Source: Climacium dendroides (lineage: Eukaryota > Streptophyta > Bryopsida > Hypnales > Climaciaceae). From it: a stretch of 64,000 nt of DNA. Made by a program: the position numbers and the translations under genes. The notes beneath the pieces were generated by a model. That model saw only the letters and a list, made by a program, of their open reading frames with translations. It was not told the origin of the DNA and did not search any database. The stretch's first letter is position 1. The number at the start of each line of letters is the position of its first letter. This document shows, one piece after another, positions 48,307 to 59,659 of this stretch. The DNA lies in the NCBI GenBank assembly GCA_950106755.1, contig OX467088.1, forward strand, positions 12,198,001 through 12,262,000, given 5' to 3'.

Positions 48307-50066
48307 CACTACAACAAAAGCAGTGTTTTATGACTGCAAAATATAACTGCAGTGAGTCGTAAAATTAAAAAATACGACTCATGCAGAAATCACTGTAGAT
48401 GATTCGGAATATGACTGACTCCAGTCGTTTAGAAGCAGTCGCTTCAGACATCAGTCATATTGGCAGTCATATTTTCCGAGGGGTATAAATACCCATTTTT
48501 AGCCATAGTATGCCAACATGGCGTATACTTTGACTTTCCTAAGGGAGTCTTGACTTTTTCTTGAGTTGCCCGGGCAAACAAAAAAATCCTACGTGGAATA
48601 TGACTATGGTCAGTCATATTTTTGAATGACGTGGAATATGACTGAAGTGAGTCATATTTTGCAGTGATGTAGAATACGACTCTCGTCAATCATATTTTAT
48701 GGAATATGACTGAGGTGAGTCATATTTTGTAGTAATGTAGAATACAACTCTCGTCAATCATATTTTATGGAATATGACTGAGGTCAGTCATATCTTGCAG
48801 TGATATAGAATACGACTCTTGGCAGTCATATTTTATGAAATATGACTGAGATGAGTCATATTTTGCAGTGATGTAGAATACAACTTTTGTCAGTCATATT
48901 TTATGGAATATGACTTCTGTGAGTCATATTTTTGGCTTCATGAAGTTGCAAGTAGCTTCCAATGTCTTTGTTTCAACTTTTAATGCCTGTATATACAATT
49001 AAAGAAATGAGAGGTTAGTTTTTAGTGATTGAACAACAAAGCCTAACCTTCAAAGACTTATAAAAACACAAAATATTTAGCTCAAGTTTAGGATAGAAAG
49101 AATAAGATTAATGATGGAAGAAGCAAGAAAAAGAAGATAAGTATTAAGAGTTAACAAGAATCAAAAGTTAAGATGCAACAAGGAATAAAAAACAACAACT
49201 AAGACACAACAAGAAACAAGAAGCAACATAAAACAAGAAACAACAATTAAGACACAATATGAGGCAACAATTAAGACATAAGAACAAAGAAAAAGCAACA
49301 ACTAAGACACAAGAAAAAACAAGAAGCACCAACTAAGACATAACAAGAAACAACAAGAAATGAGAGTATAGATACAACAAGAACAAAAAAGAAGCAAGAA
49401 CTAGAAAACAAGAACTAAGAAGAAGAAAGAGTTCAAATGCAAGAGAAAGAAAGAATTTAGATGCAACAATAAGAAACAAGAAGCATGAACTAAAGAGCAA
49501 CAAGAAACAAGAGTTAAGATGCAACAAAAAGCAACAACAAGTGAGAGCTAAGAGACAATAAAAAGTAAGAAAGAAGAGCCACAAGAAGTGACGGCTAAGG
49601 TTCCAGAACCCTAAAAAGTGGCGGCTAGGGTTTCAAAACCCTAAAAAAATGACGGCTAGGGTCTCAAAACCCTAAAAAAGTGGTGACTAGGATTCAAAAT
49701 CCAAAAAAATAGGTGACTAGGATTTCAAAATTTTAAACAATGACTTCTCTATATTTTTTTGGAATTGCCCAAATTTTTCTTGAATTGCCCAAAACAAAAC
49801 AAAATCACTATTATATGAAAATATTAGTGATAATATGACTCAATGTTCCCAAACATGTTCCCTACGTTCCCTATGAAGTACTTTGGTATTCCTAATGGCC
49901 GTATAGTATACGCTTGTGATGTACAAGGCGTAAAAATGACTGACAGTCATATTTTGCAGTCATATTTCTCCCCAAAGTGTTGGCCTTCAAGAATATGACT
50001 GCAAGCAGTCGCCAATCATCCTCAGTCATAATTTTGCAGTCATAAAACACTGCCATTGTTGTAGTG
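48307..50066. mobile_element. Non-autonomous CACTA element, 1760 bp, TAA target duplication
   Basis: The left terminus CACTACAACAAAAGCAGTGT and the right terminus (inverse of CACTACAACAATGGCAGTGT) match at about 34 of 36 bp. The duplication TAA flanks it (48,304-48,306 and 50,067-50,069). Subterminal repeats contain GACTG(N)nCAGTCATATT in both orientations. The interior has no transposase, only tandem repeats and an A/G-rich tract. Its termini differ from those of the 12.8-kb element, so it belongs to another CACTA family. Confidence 0.9.
48600..48940. repeat. 68-bp tandem repeats (subterminal)
   Basis: Units marked by 'gtagaata' at 48,669, 48,737, 48,805 and 48,873 have a period of 68 bp. 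Each carries 'atatgactga' and 'gtcatatttt'. These are probably transposase-binding subterminal repeats of the enclosing CACTA element. Further in, 49,020-49,600 is an A/G-rich 'acaagaa'-type low-complexity tract, and 49,590-49,740 has about four 36-bp units with 'ggctagggt' and 'aaaaccctaaaaa'. Confidence 0.75.
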
Positions 50067-50080
50067 TAATAAGTAGATTT

Positions 50081-50410
50081 TTGAGCCATTCAATATACTT
50101 GATAAATATAGTGTATGGCATATTGTATGGTGTATTTTGTATGGCATGTTGTATATATATTGTATTTTGTATGGTGTATTTTGTATTGCATGTTGTATAT
50201 ATTTTGTATGGTGTATTTTGTATGACACATTATATATATATTATATTTTGTATGACATATTATATATATTATATTTTGTATAACATATTATATATATTAT
50301 ATTTTGTATGACATATTATATATATTATATTTTGTATGACATATTTTATATGTTGTATTGCATATGATATACCATATATTGCATATTTTATATTGTGTAC
50401 AACATATTAC
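50081..50410. repeat. AT-rich GTATGGTGTATTTT microsatellite-like tract
   Basis: Imperfect units such as 'gtatggtgtattttgtatgg' and 'tatattatattttgtatgac' fill about 320 bp. Open frames here on both strands come from repeat structure. Confidence 0.75.
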
Positions 50411-51148
50411 TACATTGACAACATTAGAACGTCCAATACAATGCATACATGCGTTCCAGGAGATGTCCCAAAAAATAAGTGTGTTCATAAATGCATCTCC
50501 TTCTACAAAGATCAAACAAGTGGACATCACCGTTGACATCCTACAATGCAAGAAGCCATCTACTACCCCAGCATGTACTTGTGCTAGCTTGTGCAAGCAG
50601 ACATCTCCTATGACAAGGTATGCTTTAAGAAGCACGCATGTGCAAACTCCACATGCTCGGATGGACATTTCAATTAGTATACAACTGTTTCACCTGACGT
50701 CATTTAAGACACCTGGACGTCCACAACGATGTCTCAGAAAACATCCTAAAATGCTAGGTAGACCAAGCAAGTGGCCTCCAAAAATGCCACATCAGCATCC
50801 GCGGATGCTACATCAGCATCCGTGGATGCCACATCAGCCAATTTCGTGAGCACCGACGTGGCATGCCACATCATAGATGGATAATGGATGAAAAAAATGA
50901 CACTTTGGCTTTCCCGCGCCTAGGTGGCAGCCACATGTCAAGTTGTCAACTCCTGAAGTTACTCGTTGACCAATGTTTTTTTGGACATCATGATGCTTGG
51001 CCTACAAATCTAATGCAACGTACCATGTTTTTGGCATGTCCATAGCAACACAAAGTGATTGGACATTAGTCCAGATATAGAACGCGTCACGCGCGATGTC
51101 CGGGTGTCCAAATTGCGATGTCGCCGCAGACATAGTTTTTTTATAGTG
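50411..51148 (-). mobile_element. CACTA 5' end fragment (inverse orientation)
   Basis: Read on the minus strand from 51,148 it starts CACTATAAAAAAACTATGTC and follows 23,429-24,180 of the large CACTA element closely. Landmarks include 'gacatcgcaattt', 'acatgtggctgccac', 'aggcgcgggaaagcca', 'gtggcatgccacgtc', 'tttgcacatgcgtgcttc' and 'ggagatgtct'. Only the 5' subterminal region is left; the partner end is absent. The terminus abuts AAA at 51,149-51,151. Confidence 0.8.
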
Positions 51149-52234
51149 AAAATCAATGTGGCAATTTGTCAGGGTTTTTTTTTTCAAAATTTGAATTTGA
51201 ATTTTGTCGAGGCCAAGTGGATGGTGCAAATTGGCTTCACAACATAAAAAATAAGAGCCCTGGTTGATTTATGCTTTTGTGACTACTAAAACACGCTGCT
51301 GTGAATTGTAGACACCTTGTCTACAACTTATTAACATTTCGATGTTTGGTTTGTGATAGGGACAAGTGAGGCTCACAACCTCTTTGGTAAGAATCTATAT
51401 GATTGGCACCTTTTTTCCAAGACTTTGACAACAAATTTATGTTGTCTTTGGGTTCTAAATTATTATGTGCTTATGGATTTAGATCACAACATGATTTGTC
51501 TATAGTTTATTGATATGATGTACTAGTACTATTACATATGAGGATATAAAAGTATTCTTGATTTGATCCTTTGGACATAAATATTTTTTTGCAAAAGATT
51601 TTATTATGTTGATTTGATGGATTTGATGCTTTGGTGGTAGGATCTAAGTGACCTCTATTTTTATAATATCCATGATTTATAAATCTATGATTTGTCTATT
51701 ATTTATAGGGAGGGCCGCTTTAGAAATGTCCCTCCCACCCACCTGGGTTACCTAAACCCTAAAGTCCAAACCCTCAAACTCCGTTTGAAGCTTAGATTAT
51801 ATTATAGTCCCATTTATAGGAATTGCATATTTTTCCATAATGTATTAAATTAGTGCTGCCACCTACCCCAATTATCGACCTAGATTGAACTTTGAATTTG
51901 ATTATTGTAAATAAAAGGTTGACTGCTAGGTGGGGAGAGAATAGTTGAATTTGATAAATTCTAAATTTGATAGTGCTTTAAAGAACAGTGCACATGCTAC
52001 TAGAAAAGACGGCCGTCAAAATTGTGGAAATCTTTGCTTCCCCTATTAATATCTCAAATACATAGGCGGAACATTAGATTCTATTTCATTCAATGAAAAG
52101 TTGTACCACATTCTATGACATCTGTTTTATATAAGAGATGGGAATGTTAGTGCAAGAACTGTCCTTCCTATTGGACACATTAATGATGTTGTCATGGACC
52201 CGAGAACTTCTGATAAATAACATTAGTAGAGGAA
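51149..52234. other. Intergenic, no gene seen
   Basis: Short frames only. It may contain the lost C-terminal continuation of the minus-strand ParB-like relic, but no recognisable sequence was found. Confidence 0.4.
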
Positions 52235-54880
52235 TTAACAGTTTTTTAGCGTTGTCCTCTTCGCCAACCCCAACACAACAAAGTTGTCATCGTTGGGAGT
52301 ATACTCCGCCATGTGTGCAAACGCAATGTCGTTTCGGAATAGGACCATGTCCTTACTAGCTATTGTAAACGCAAAGACCACCAGCATTTTAAAATTAGTC
52401 GGCTCGACGTCAAGGGTCTCACAATCCGTTTGCAAGGACTGTAAAACGTTTGCCAATGTCTCAACGTTGCGACATTGGAACTGGATCGGATCTAAGGATT
52501 GCTCATCACGCGGCGCAACATGGATTGAAGACTCGATGGCCGCAAATTTAGTCACAACACCAAGAAAATAGTTAGGGGTCTTCCCATTTGGTGATTTTTT
52601 TGTTGTAGGACTCATCGCCAAACCACTTGCTGCACTCCACGTCCTTCCTGAGCTCCTTCCAAATGTTGCGGACAACATCAAAAGTGTAGCCATACTCATC
52701 AGCCAACTCCCTCCAAGCTTCATCCAAGTAAGGAAGCCAATCTATATCCTTGCAAAGCAATGGGTAGTTCTTCTTAATGAACATCAACTTGTTCATCACG
52801 ACCTGATTGAGCTTTCTGTCCTTGACCCACTCAACCAAAGTTAAGTAGTTAGCAATGCAAACTTTCACATTATTCTTAATGCTCACTTTCTTCTTAAGGA
52901 TGTCATTTGTAAGCGTCTGAAGGTCAAAGTCCCGGAGTCCTAGTGTGGTTGTAATATTAGACTTCGTAATGTGCTGCACAGGCTTTGAGAACAATTTGAG
53001 ACATAGAGGCCTCACATACCCATCTTCTGAAATAAGATTTCCAACCTCCCACTCATCGAACACTTGCTTCTAAAGTTTCTAGGTTGCCTTGTTTGAAAAC
53101 AAAAGCGAAAGCTTGGTAGTGCCCTTTACCTCTACAAAGTGCGCCAAGACCGCCACTTTCACAGCCTATTTTAAGAGCAAAAGTAGACATGAATTTAGAT
53201 AACGGTTGCAGAGAATTGTATCGGCCGGCAACCGACACCCATAGAAAGTTCATTTAGATAGCAATGTTTGCCAAGTCTAAATATGTCGTCCAATAGCTGA
53301 TACCCTTGCAGTAACAACAAAAGCATGTATGAAACGCCTAGACAATAAATCCAACACTACGAAGAAGTGTAATTGTACCTCAAATGTAGGTGAAGGTTTG
53401 CCGTTGCCTTTGTGGGGCTTTGAATACCCCGCTGCCTTCCAAGTAGCTCTCCTTAGCTCACAACAAGACTGGAAATTTTTCTTCGCAACTTTTTCTGCAA
53501 GATTTAGGTTTAGCGCATTGGACACACGAACAAGAGTAAACTTATCTCGACTAAACACTAGCACAACATAAAACTTTTAAAGCTTACGCCTGGACTCTAT
53601 AGAGAGTGTACTATCCTTGAATAACTCTACACAAGCCGTATACATATGCTGGCCTCTAATAATATAAAAGTGAATAGCGGGATTTTGCCACTATGGAACA
53701 ACTTCACCTGACTCCAAAGTCACAGTATCCGTTATAAGAGGCATAGCCTCCATAACTGCATCTAAGCCACTATCTCGGTTAGTCGGTTCGTGCTTGCAAG
53801 GAATAGTATAAAGGTCTGATACTGCGCAAATCGGACGGTATGCCTTTACCATCCGCGTGACCTACCCGTAGTGATTGTGCCACAATATTAAGTCAATTAA
53901 TAACAAACAAAAGAACAACTAATCAAATAAATGAAGTGTGTCGGTTGGTAGACAATAAAATACAAGACATTAAAAGTAGTAGTGTCAGTTTTAGAAGTAA
54001 GACCTAAGTAAGCCGCTTGGCTGACAACCCTCAGTACCTAATGTCATTGGGAGCAATGTGCAATCTCTCTACACTGATAACCCTGCTAAGTTGCTCCCGT
54101 TTATAAGGAAATGCATGGTGCAAGCTATAGTCCAAGGCTTTATATATTGCATCAACCTCAGCTTTCTTGGACTTTGTTGTGAACTTGTTTCCCTTTACCA
54201 AGGCCTCATTGATGGACAAAATAATGCTATCATTTTTTGCCTTGCCCTTACCCTTCGCCTTTGTCGGGGTTCCCTAGGTACCAGCAATGGCCTAAGAACT
54301 TGGACCACCTTCATTGCTCCAACTTGGCTTCTTCTTTGTCTTAGATAGTTTAACTTCCACATTCTCATTCTGATATTTGCGAGCATTGTCTAAACCGTCC
54401 TATGCGTCCAAGAACTTGTTGGCATCAAGGGCATGTTCCCACTGAACATCATGCCATTCTCCTTAGACTTTGCACCACAGACTGCCTTAGTGCATTTGGC
54501 CCAAGGCAAGGCCACTGCAATTTTGTCAGTCTCCCCGTCTTTGTCACGAATGGGCTCTAGCTCGATGTAAACGTAAGTATCGTCCCCATTTACAGCTACT
54601 TTAAGGACATTGCCATGTCTAGGCATGGTACTGCCCTTCAAAACGAAGGTGCATGAAATTTGAATGAATTCATCCCGCGGAGTTCTCTAGCAGAGTCTCC
54701 ACTCTAAAATATTTGGGTTTGCCTTCCACGTAGAGCGAGGAGGATCTAGTCTATTAAAATTGACCATCGGAAACTCTAGTTCCTCATTGAGTAGCCTCTT
54801 TAGAACACCTAGCTTCTTGTGAGGTAATGGAGAAGCATTAGAGCCAAGAGCAACGAGAATAAAACTATCAAGACACAAAT
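52235..54880 (-). pseudogene. ParB-like gene, decayed second copy (copy B)
   Basis: Reading the minus strand from 54,880 gives a long discontinuous frame. It has an N-terminal part with VYIELEPIRDKDGE, a Lys-rich linker with KAKGKGKAKND, a block ending HIAPNDIR at a plausible donor, then after an intron NPAIHFYIIRGQHMYTACVELF (GQH at 53,646-53,654). The next exon is LVRVSNALNLNLAEK...LRRATWKAAG, then a long helical region to 52,572, and after a 1-nt shift FKMLVVFAFTIASKDM. The order of GQH motif, asparagine-containing helix, R-x-W-x-x-x-G and VWLF-like strand parallels the 40.1-42.8 kb gene, so I infer homology. Seven in-frame TAG codons (54,687, 54,400, 54,292, 54,274, 53,691, 53,079, 53,070) and no in-frame TGA interrupt it. 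The methyltransferase-like part is missing. Confidence 0.65.
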
Positions 54881-54884
54881 AAGT

Positions 54885-55440
54885 ATTGTAGCGACTGGTA
54901 GCCTAATACTTGCCTTTTGTATCGGCTGTCAGCTGACACACGACCTCCCAATTGGGAAGTAGTCGATGCTTGGCTATCCTATCAGTTGGTAGCCAGTACT
55001 CAACTTCGCTATCTGTTGGCAATTAATATCTAACTACTACAATGACTATATGTATAATACCTGACTATTGTATCGGCTACTAGCCAACACCCGACCACCA
55101 AATTGGATGGTAGTCGATGCCTGGCTATCCTATTGGTTGGCAGCCAATACCCAACTTTTGTATCGGCTGACAGTCCATACCTAACTACTGCAGCGACTGC
55201 ATGCGTACTAACTGACTATTAAATCGGCTACCAACTGACATCCAACCACCAAATCGAGTGGTAGTCGATGCCTGGCTATTCTATCGGTTGGCAGCCAATA
55301 TCCAACTTTTCTATTGGCTGGCAGCCGATACCTAACTACTGCAGCGACTGCCTGCCTAATACCAATCTATAATATCGGCTGGTAGCTGACATATAAGTAT
55401 GGCGGAAGACAAATCTGGAATATTTTCTTAACATGCGCCC
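54885..55440. repeat. Palindrome cluster B in 151-bp tandem units
   Basis: Variants of the palindrome TATCGGCTGGCAGCCGATA occur many times upstream of the ParB-like relic. A 151-bp higher-order unit is marked by 'agtcgatgcctggctat' or close variants at 54,961, 55,112 and 55,263. More copies continue to about 55,820. Variants also lie in introns of the relic (about 53,219, 53,940 and 54,014). Confidence 0.85.
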
Positions 55441-56899
55441 CGACCTATCATTGGTATCGATTGGCAACCGTTAGTCCAAACTATTTTGGCCTGAGCTTGT
55501 ACCCACCTACTCAAATTTTCACAAAGCGGAGGAAGTACACTAGGACTAGTTTTCGGGTACTCTTTTGGCAATATGTTTTTCTTGCACTTGCGAGCCTTTT
55601 AGCAGTTCTTTGTGCTCCCCCTCCATCAACATCAATATGTGTGCTCTAGTATCGCTGTCAGCTCTTCCATTCTAGTGTCAAATAGTGGCTGATAGATGTA
55701 TCGGTTGATAGTGCATCAAGTGTTGGCCGATACCTAACTATTGTAGCCCGCCCAGAATTGTATTGGCCAATGCTCAATCAAGTATTGGCTAGTGACGTTT
55801 ATCGACGGCTACGATGAATTCTGTCGACTGATGGTATCGGCCGCTACTCAACACTCACACAAAAACCCAGCTAAAAAGACCAAGCGCTACCCTGAAAAAA
55901 AACTAACTTATCAGCCACTCCACAATAGCGAGGAGAGCGGAGAGTGAGAGAGTGAAAAGAGAGAGAGAGATTGGAGAGGGAGAGTGAAAATGAGAGGGAA
56001 GAAGAGGAGGTCAGGGGAGTATACCCCCCCATTGAATGCTCCCTTGGCCTAAGAAGTCCCATTGTTAATCAATTCTTTCATTCACTGCCCATCGACTATC
56101 ATTTATCCGTCCCAACATTGATCCATTTCAAAAATTTTAATCAAATTTATGTGCATTTTGAATGACCCGCATTGAGACTAATTCATTCCATGATTGCTGG
56201 TTTTTTTAAAATCCGGCATGACTACACACCTCTTGTCCAAAATTGACCTCGATTTTGAATTCGTGGTACCTTTGTGTGAGGGCGACGCAATGATTCCCCA
56301 TTACCTGTCCACATTCAAGGATCAACCTCCACCCCACTACCTGTCCACATTTAACTTCAATTTGAATTCCCTACTTACGAATTTTAAATGTGGCACTTAA
56401 ATTGGAGGAAGGAGGAGTTGGTGGCATGGCCTTGTTGCCACATTCTTTCCATTACGCTCCCAAGAGTTGTTGCAAGCAGGCTGTGTCAAGCTGCATTGTG
56501 CGAGCAGACTATGTCGAGATTGCGCGCCCACGTCAGTTGTGCGAGTAGGTTGTATGAAGATTTCGAGTTCTATGAGTCCAACAGATTGCGAGTTTTGTGA
56601 GTCTGAGAGATTGCAAGTTTGTGGGTAGTGGTTGTGCATAAGAGAAGGCTTTTGTGTTCTGATGTTCAGGAAGGGCGTGGCGAATCACATATCTCGTGAC
56701 TCAAGTGTCCTAATCTCTCTAGTCAGAGTGATTTCGTGGGTTGTATAGTTTTCATTGATAGAAGCAAATATAGTGTCCATGGTTATGGCCTCCCCTATTC
56801 GGAAGTAGGGTTCAGCTTCATTGCATTTCTGAATCTCAAAATTTGTAAAGCCCATTGCAGTCTTCGTACGGAGCGTCCAGTGATCCATCTAGTACACTA
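55440..56899. other. Spacer between the divergent copy-B genes
   Basis: Contains scattered palindrome-B half-sites (55,450-55,830), a GA-rich tract at 55,930-56,000, and short frames at 55,971-56,639 without recognisable domains. It is equivalent in position to the 20.8-39.3 kb spacer of copy A, without the CACTA insertion. Confidence 0.45.
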
Positions 56900-57190
56900 T
56901 CTATGTTGGCCACTAGCCCATACAGAAATTTGTTTGTGTTGTCTAGGAGCCCATGCACTGATTTGCTAGTGTCGACCGTTAGCCGATACAGAAGTTTGTT
57001 TGTGTTGTCTAGGAGCCCACTATTGATCTACTAGTGTCGGCCGCCAGCCAATACTTCTTTATAGATATATTTCATCAAGAAGTTATCCTTGCTTTTGGAT
57101 AACAAGCTTTTGAAGTGAACTTCCGGTGTCGGCTGCTGGCCAATATAGTTAGTTTGCTGTTCTGTTGGAGTACTAATCTGTTGGTTGGCA
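56900..57190. repeat. Palindrome cluster B upstream of the DUF7869-type relic
   Basis: Copies such as GTTGGCCACTAGCCCATAC, GTCGACCGTTAGCCGATAC, GTCGGCCGCCAGCCAATAC and GTCGGCTGCTGGCCAATA occur at about 56,905, 56,968, 57,036 and 57,130, with a 'ttgtttgtgttgtctaggag' spacer repeated. Another copy sits in the intron near 57,942 (TTTGCCGGCAACCAATA). Placement mirrors cluster A near 20.2-20.8 kb. Confidence 0.75.
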
Positions 57191-58985
57191 GGCTATAAGT
57201 GTAGTCTCTTGTGACTACCTTTTTATCTTATCTTTGGTGCGGAAGGAAATGGAGAGGTCATTGAAGTTAGGGTTGGAAACTGAACCAATTACCTTGTTTC
57301 TTAAAAACGGTAGCTTTGGAAGATGGAAATTGCTAAAGGGCGTTGAGGTTGCTTTGACACCGGCTGGCTCTATTATGCCGGTCAAGTAGTGGTAGAGAAA
57401 GTGGTCTCCAGAGACCCTTGTCTCATGTCTGTGCGAATTCTTAATACAGCACAGAACATTGACATGTGCATTCCATTCCCTCAAGGCAACCTGAAGCACC
57501 TTCGTCAATGTGTTGGTCAAACCATCGTCTAGGAGGAATGCCATGTTCTACCATACGTTGGGTTCGAGACGCTAAGCGCTTCAAGTGACAACAAGGAGGT
57601 GGCAAAGAAGCTTATTGACGAGAAGCTAATTGCAGAGTTTCTCACGCTCATTATCAGCATAGTTGTTTCTCGTTTGCATGGAGATGGATCCGACATGCGT
57701 TGTGTGGGAATTGAAAAAATTGTGGAGTACTCTCCGAAGAGAGAGTGGGAAGGTTTTCTAGTTCCACACAGTTTCTTTGTTGTTGTGAAACTGGAGAAGA
57801 CCAATCTAGACTTTTACGATCATCCAGCTTACTGCCAAATTCCGCATTTTACGAAGCTGCAGAACTGCATCGGCTACCTTATCCTCTGAAGTGGATACAA
57901 AATTAGACCCCTTGATTCCAATTTACATTCTTCTCCTATTTGCCGGCAACCAATACAATCTATGTTGAGGCAGGTGAAAGTTAGGCGTGCAGAGGGGATG
58001 TCTCCAAATATTGCTAACTTACATCATCTTAGCAGCAACAAAGGCTCGAGCCATATTCAGGTTCGAGTTCAAAAGAGCAATCTGCAACAAAGCTTTGCCT
58101 ATCCCTCTGATGAGGAGGATAGGGATTCTAGGCTTTATTGTTTCGACGACAAAAATGCAAATTTTGGTCAGTCTTTGCCAAACGTTCAGAGTGACCGGAC
58201 TTCTAGTGTTAACTTCGACGAACCTCGTGGCAACGATGTTGGCATCAGCATTCCCAAAGTAGGCAATGCTAGTGCTAATGTATGTGCCGCTCTAGGTGGC
58301 GACGTCAGTAGAGGAGGACTTGGACCGGGTGTCGTAGTGCAGAGCAAGTAAATTCTCCGTTATACTCTCAAAAATCACTTTAGTGTATAACTAAGTGACT
58401 CTAAAGATCGAACCCATGAGATCCTGAGAAGTATCTAGCCTTATTAAGCGATTAAACTCAATCAATATCAAATCCTACTTTCTAGTCCTACGTCTGAAAC
58501 TGGAAATACTACAACACCTAGAAAATTGAGAACCGGATTCCTCCCACCATTCCAATCCTACTAACTATCTGGTCCGTAAATCATCACCACCCCAAGATTT
58601 TACTACTTCCGGTCTTGGATAACCTTGTAGACCAATCCGTTCTGGACTATCTATTCGTATCCTAGCTCCTGTCTAGTTTAGTTTTGCCTCTATTTCACCA
58701 TCAGAGAGATCGCCACTTGCTTTTAAGAGTGGTAGGCCCACCACTCCTTCCATGACTTATAGTGGCTGAAGACCCACTATCTTATTCTTTAATCTCCTAA
58801 CTACTCTAGATCCGGTTTGGTCCTTTACAACAACCCAAATGGCAATTCTGATTGTTGGTCAACCCCCTCGTACAATCTTCTCATACTACAACAACTTTTA
58901 ATGCCAATTCCTATTCATGCGAAGCTAAGTGGTCATAAATATACTTGTTTGTTCCAACCTCTATTAAAGCTCTTTCGTTTACCAA

Positions 58986-59135
58986 CACTACTAGAAAATT
59001 TCGTATTTTTGTTATTTTGGTCGCGTTGATCCAGTCAAAATCTGACAGAAACCTGTTGGTTTCAGCAGATTTTTGTCAGATTTTGACCGGATCAACGCGA
59101 CCAAAATAACAAAAATACGAAATTTTCTAGTAGTG
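58986..59135. mobile_element. 150-bp CACTA-type hairpin MITE, CAA duplication
   Basis: The element starts CACTACTAGAAAATTTCGTA and ends with its inverse. The arms are almost perfectly complementary for about 65 bp with a small centre. CAA flanks it (58,983-58,985 and 59,136-59,138). It is nested in the 3.5-kb insertion, which is itself nested in the DUF7869-type relic, giving a relative age order. Confidence 0.9.
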
Positions 59136-59659
59136 CAATTAGGGCGGTGAGACCTCACAAGAGATTGGACACTCAACTGGATTTCCTACCTATGAATTCT
59201 AGCACGACTAAGGAATCTTTCCCTATCTGCCTAGCCTAACAAAGGTTTTCTCACCCAGAATCCTAAGCTCTAGACGTGCTGAAGAACTGAAGTTTACTCT
59301 CAACTCTTTGCTACCCATTCACATACACTTAGAATAAGAAAAATGAAACATCAAGGAGAGAAATCACTCACAATCCTACTCGCGCCTTCCTAACTCCTCA
59401 TCATACAACACTGTCACACCCGAAAGAGACGTACAACAAAGAAGTCAGCTAAAAACATAAAAAGGTTGCAAAAAAAGACTCCCATCTCCTTTTGTAGGGA
59501 TTGGCTTATATACAAAAACCCTAAAATACAAAAGGCAAAAAGCCTATGGAATCTCGCCGCCATTCACACCAAACTTCCGATCCTAACTACTACTAACCGG
59601 ATCAGAACAAAATCCGGATCCGTGTCAAAACCTTTCTAGTATACACAATCCTAACTAGT

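Noticed and set aside
49333..49584. Leu/Phe-rich 83-codon minus-strand frame resembling a membrane protein.
   Set aside because: It is the reverse reading of an A/G-rich low-complexity tract in a non-autonomous CACTA element.
50081..50311. Tyr/Ile/Cys-rich frames on both strands.
   Set aside because: They are translations of the AT microsatellite.
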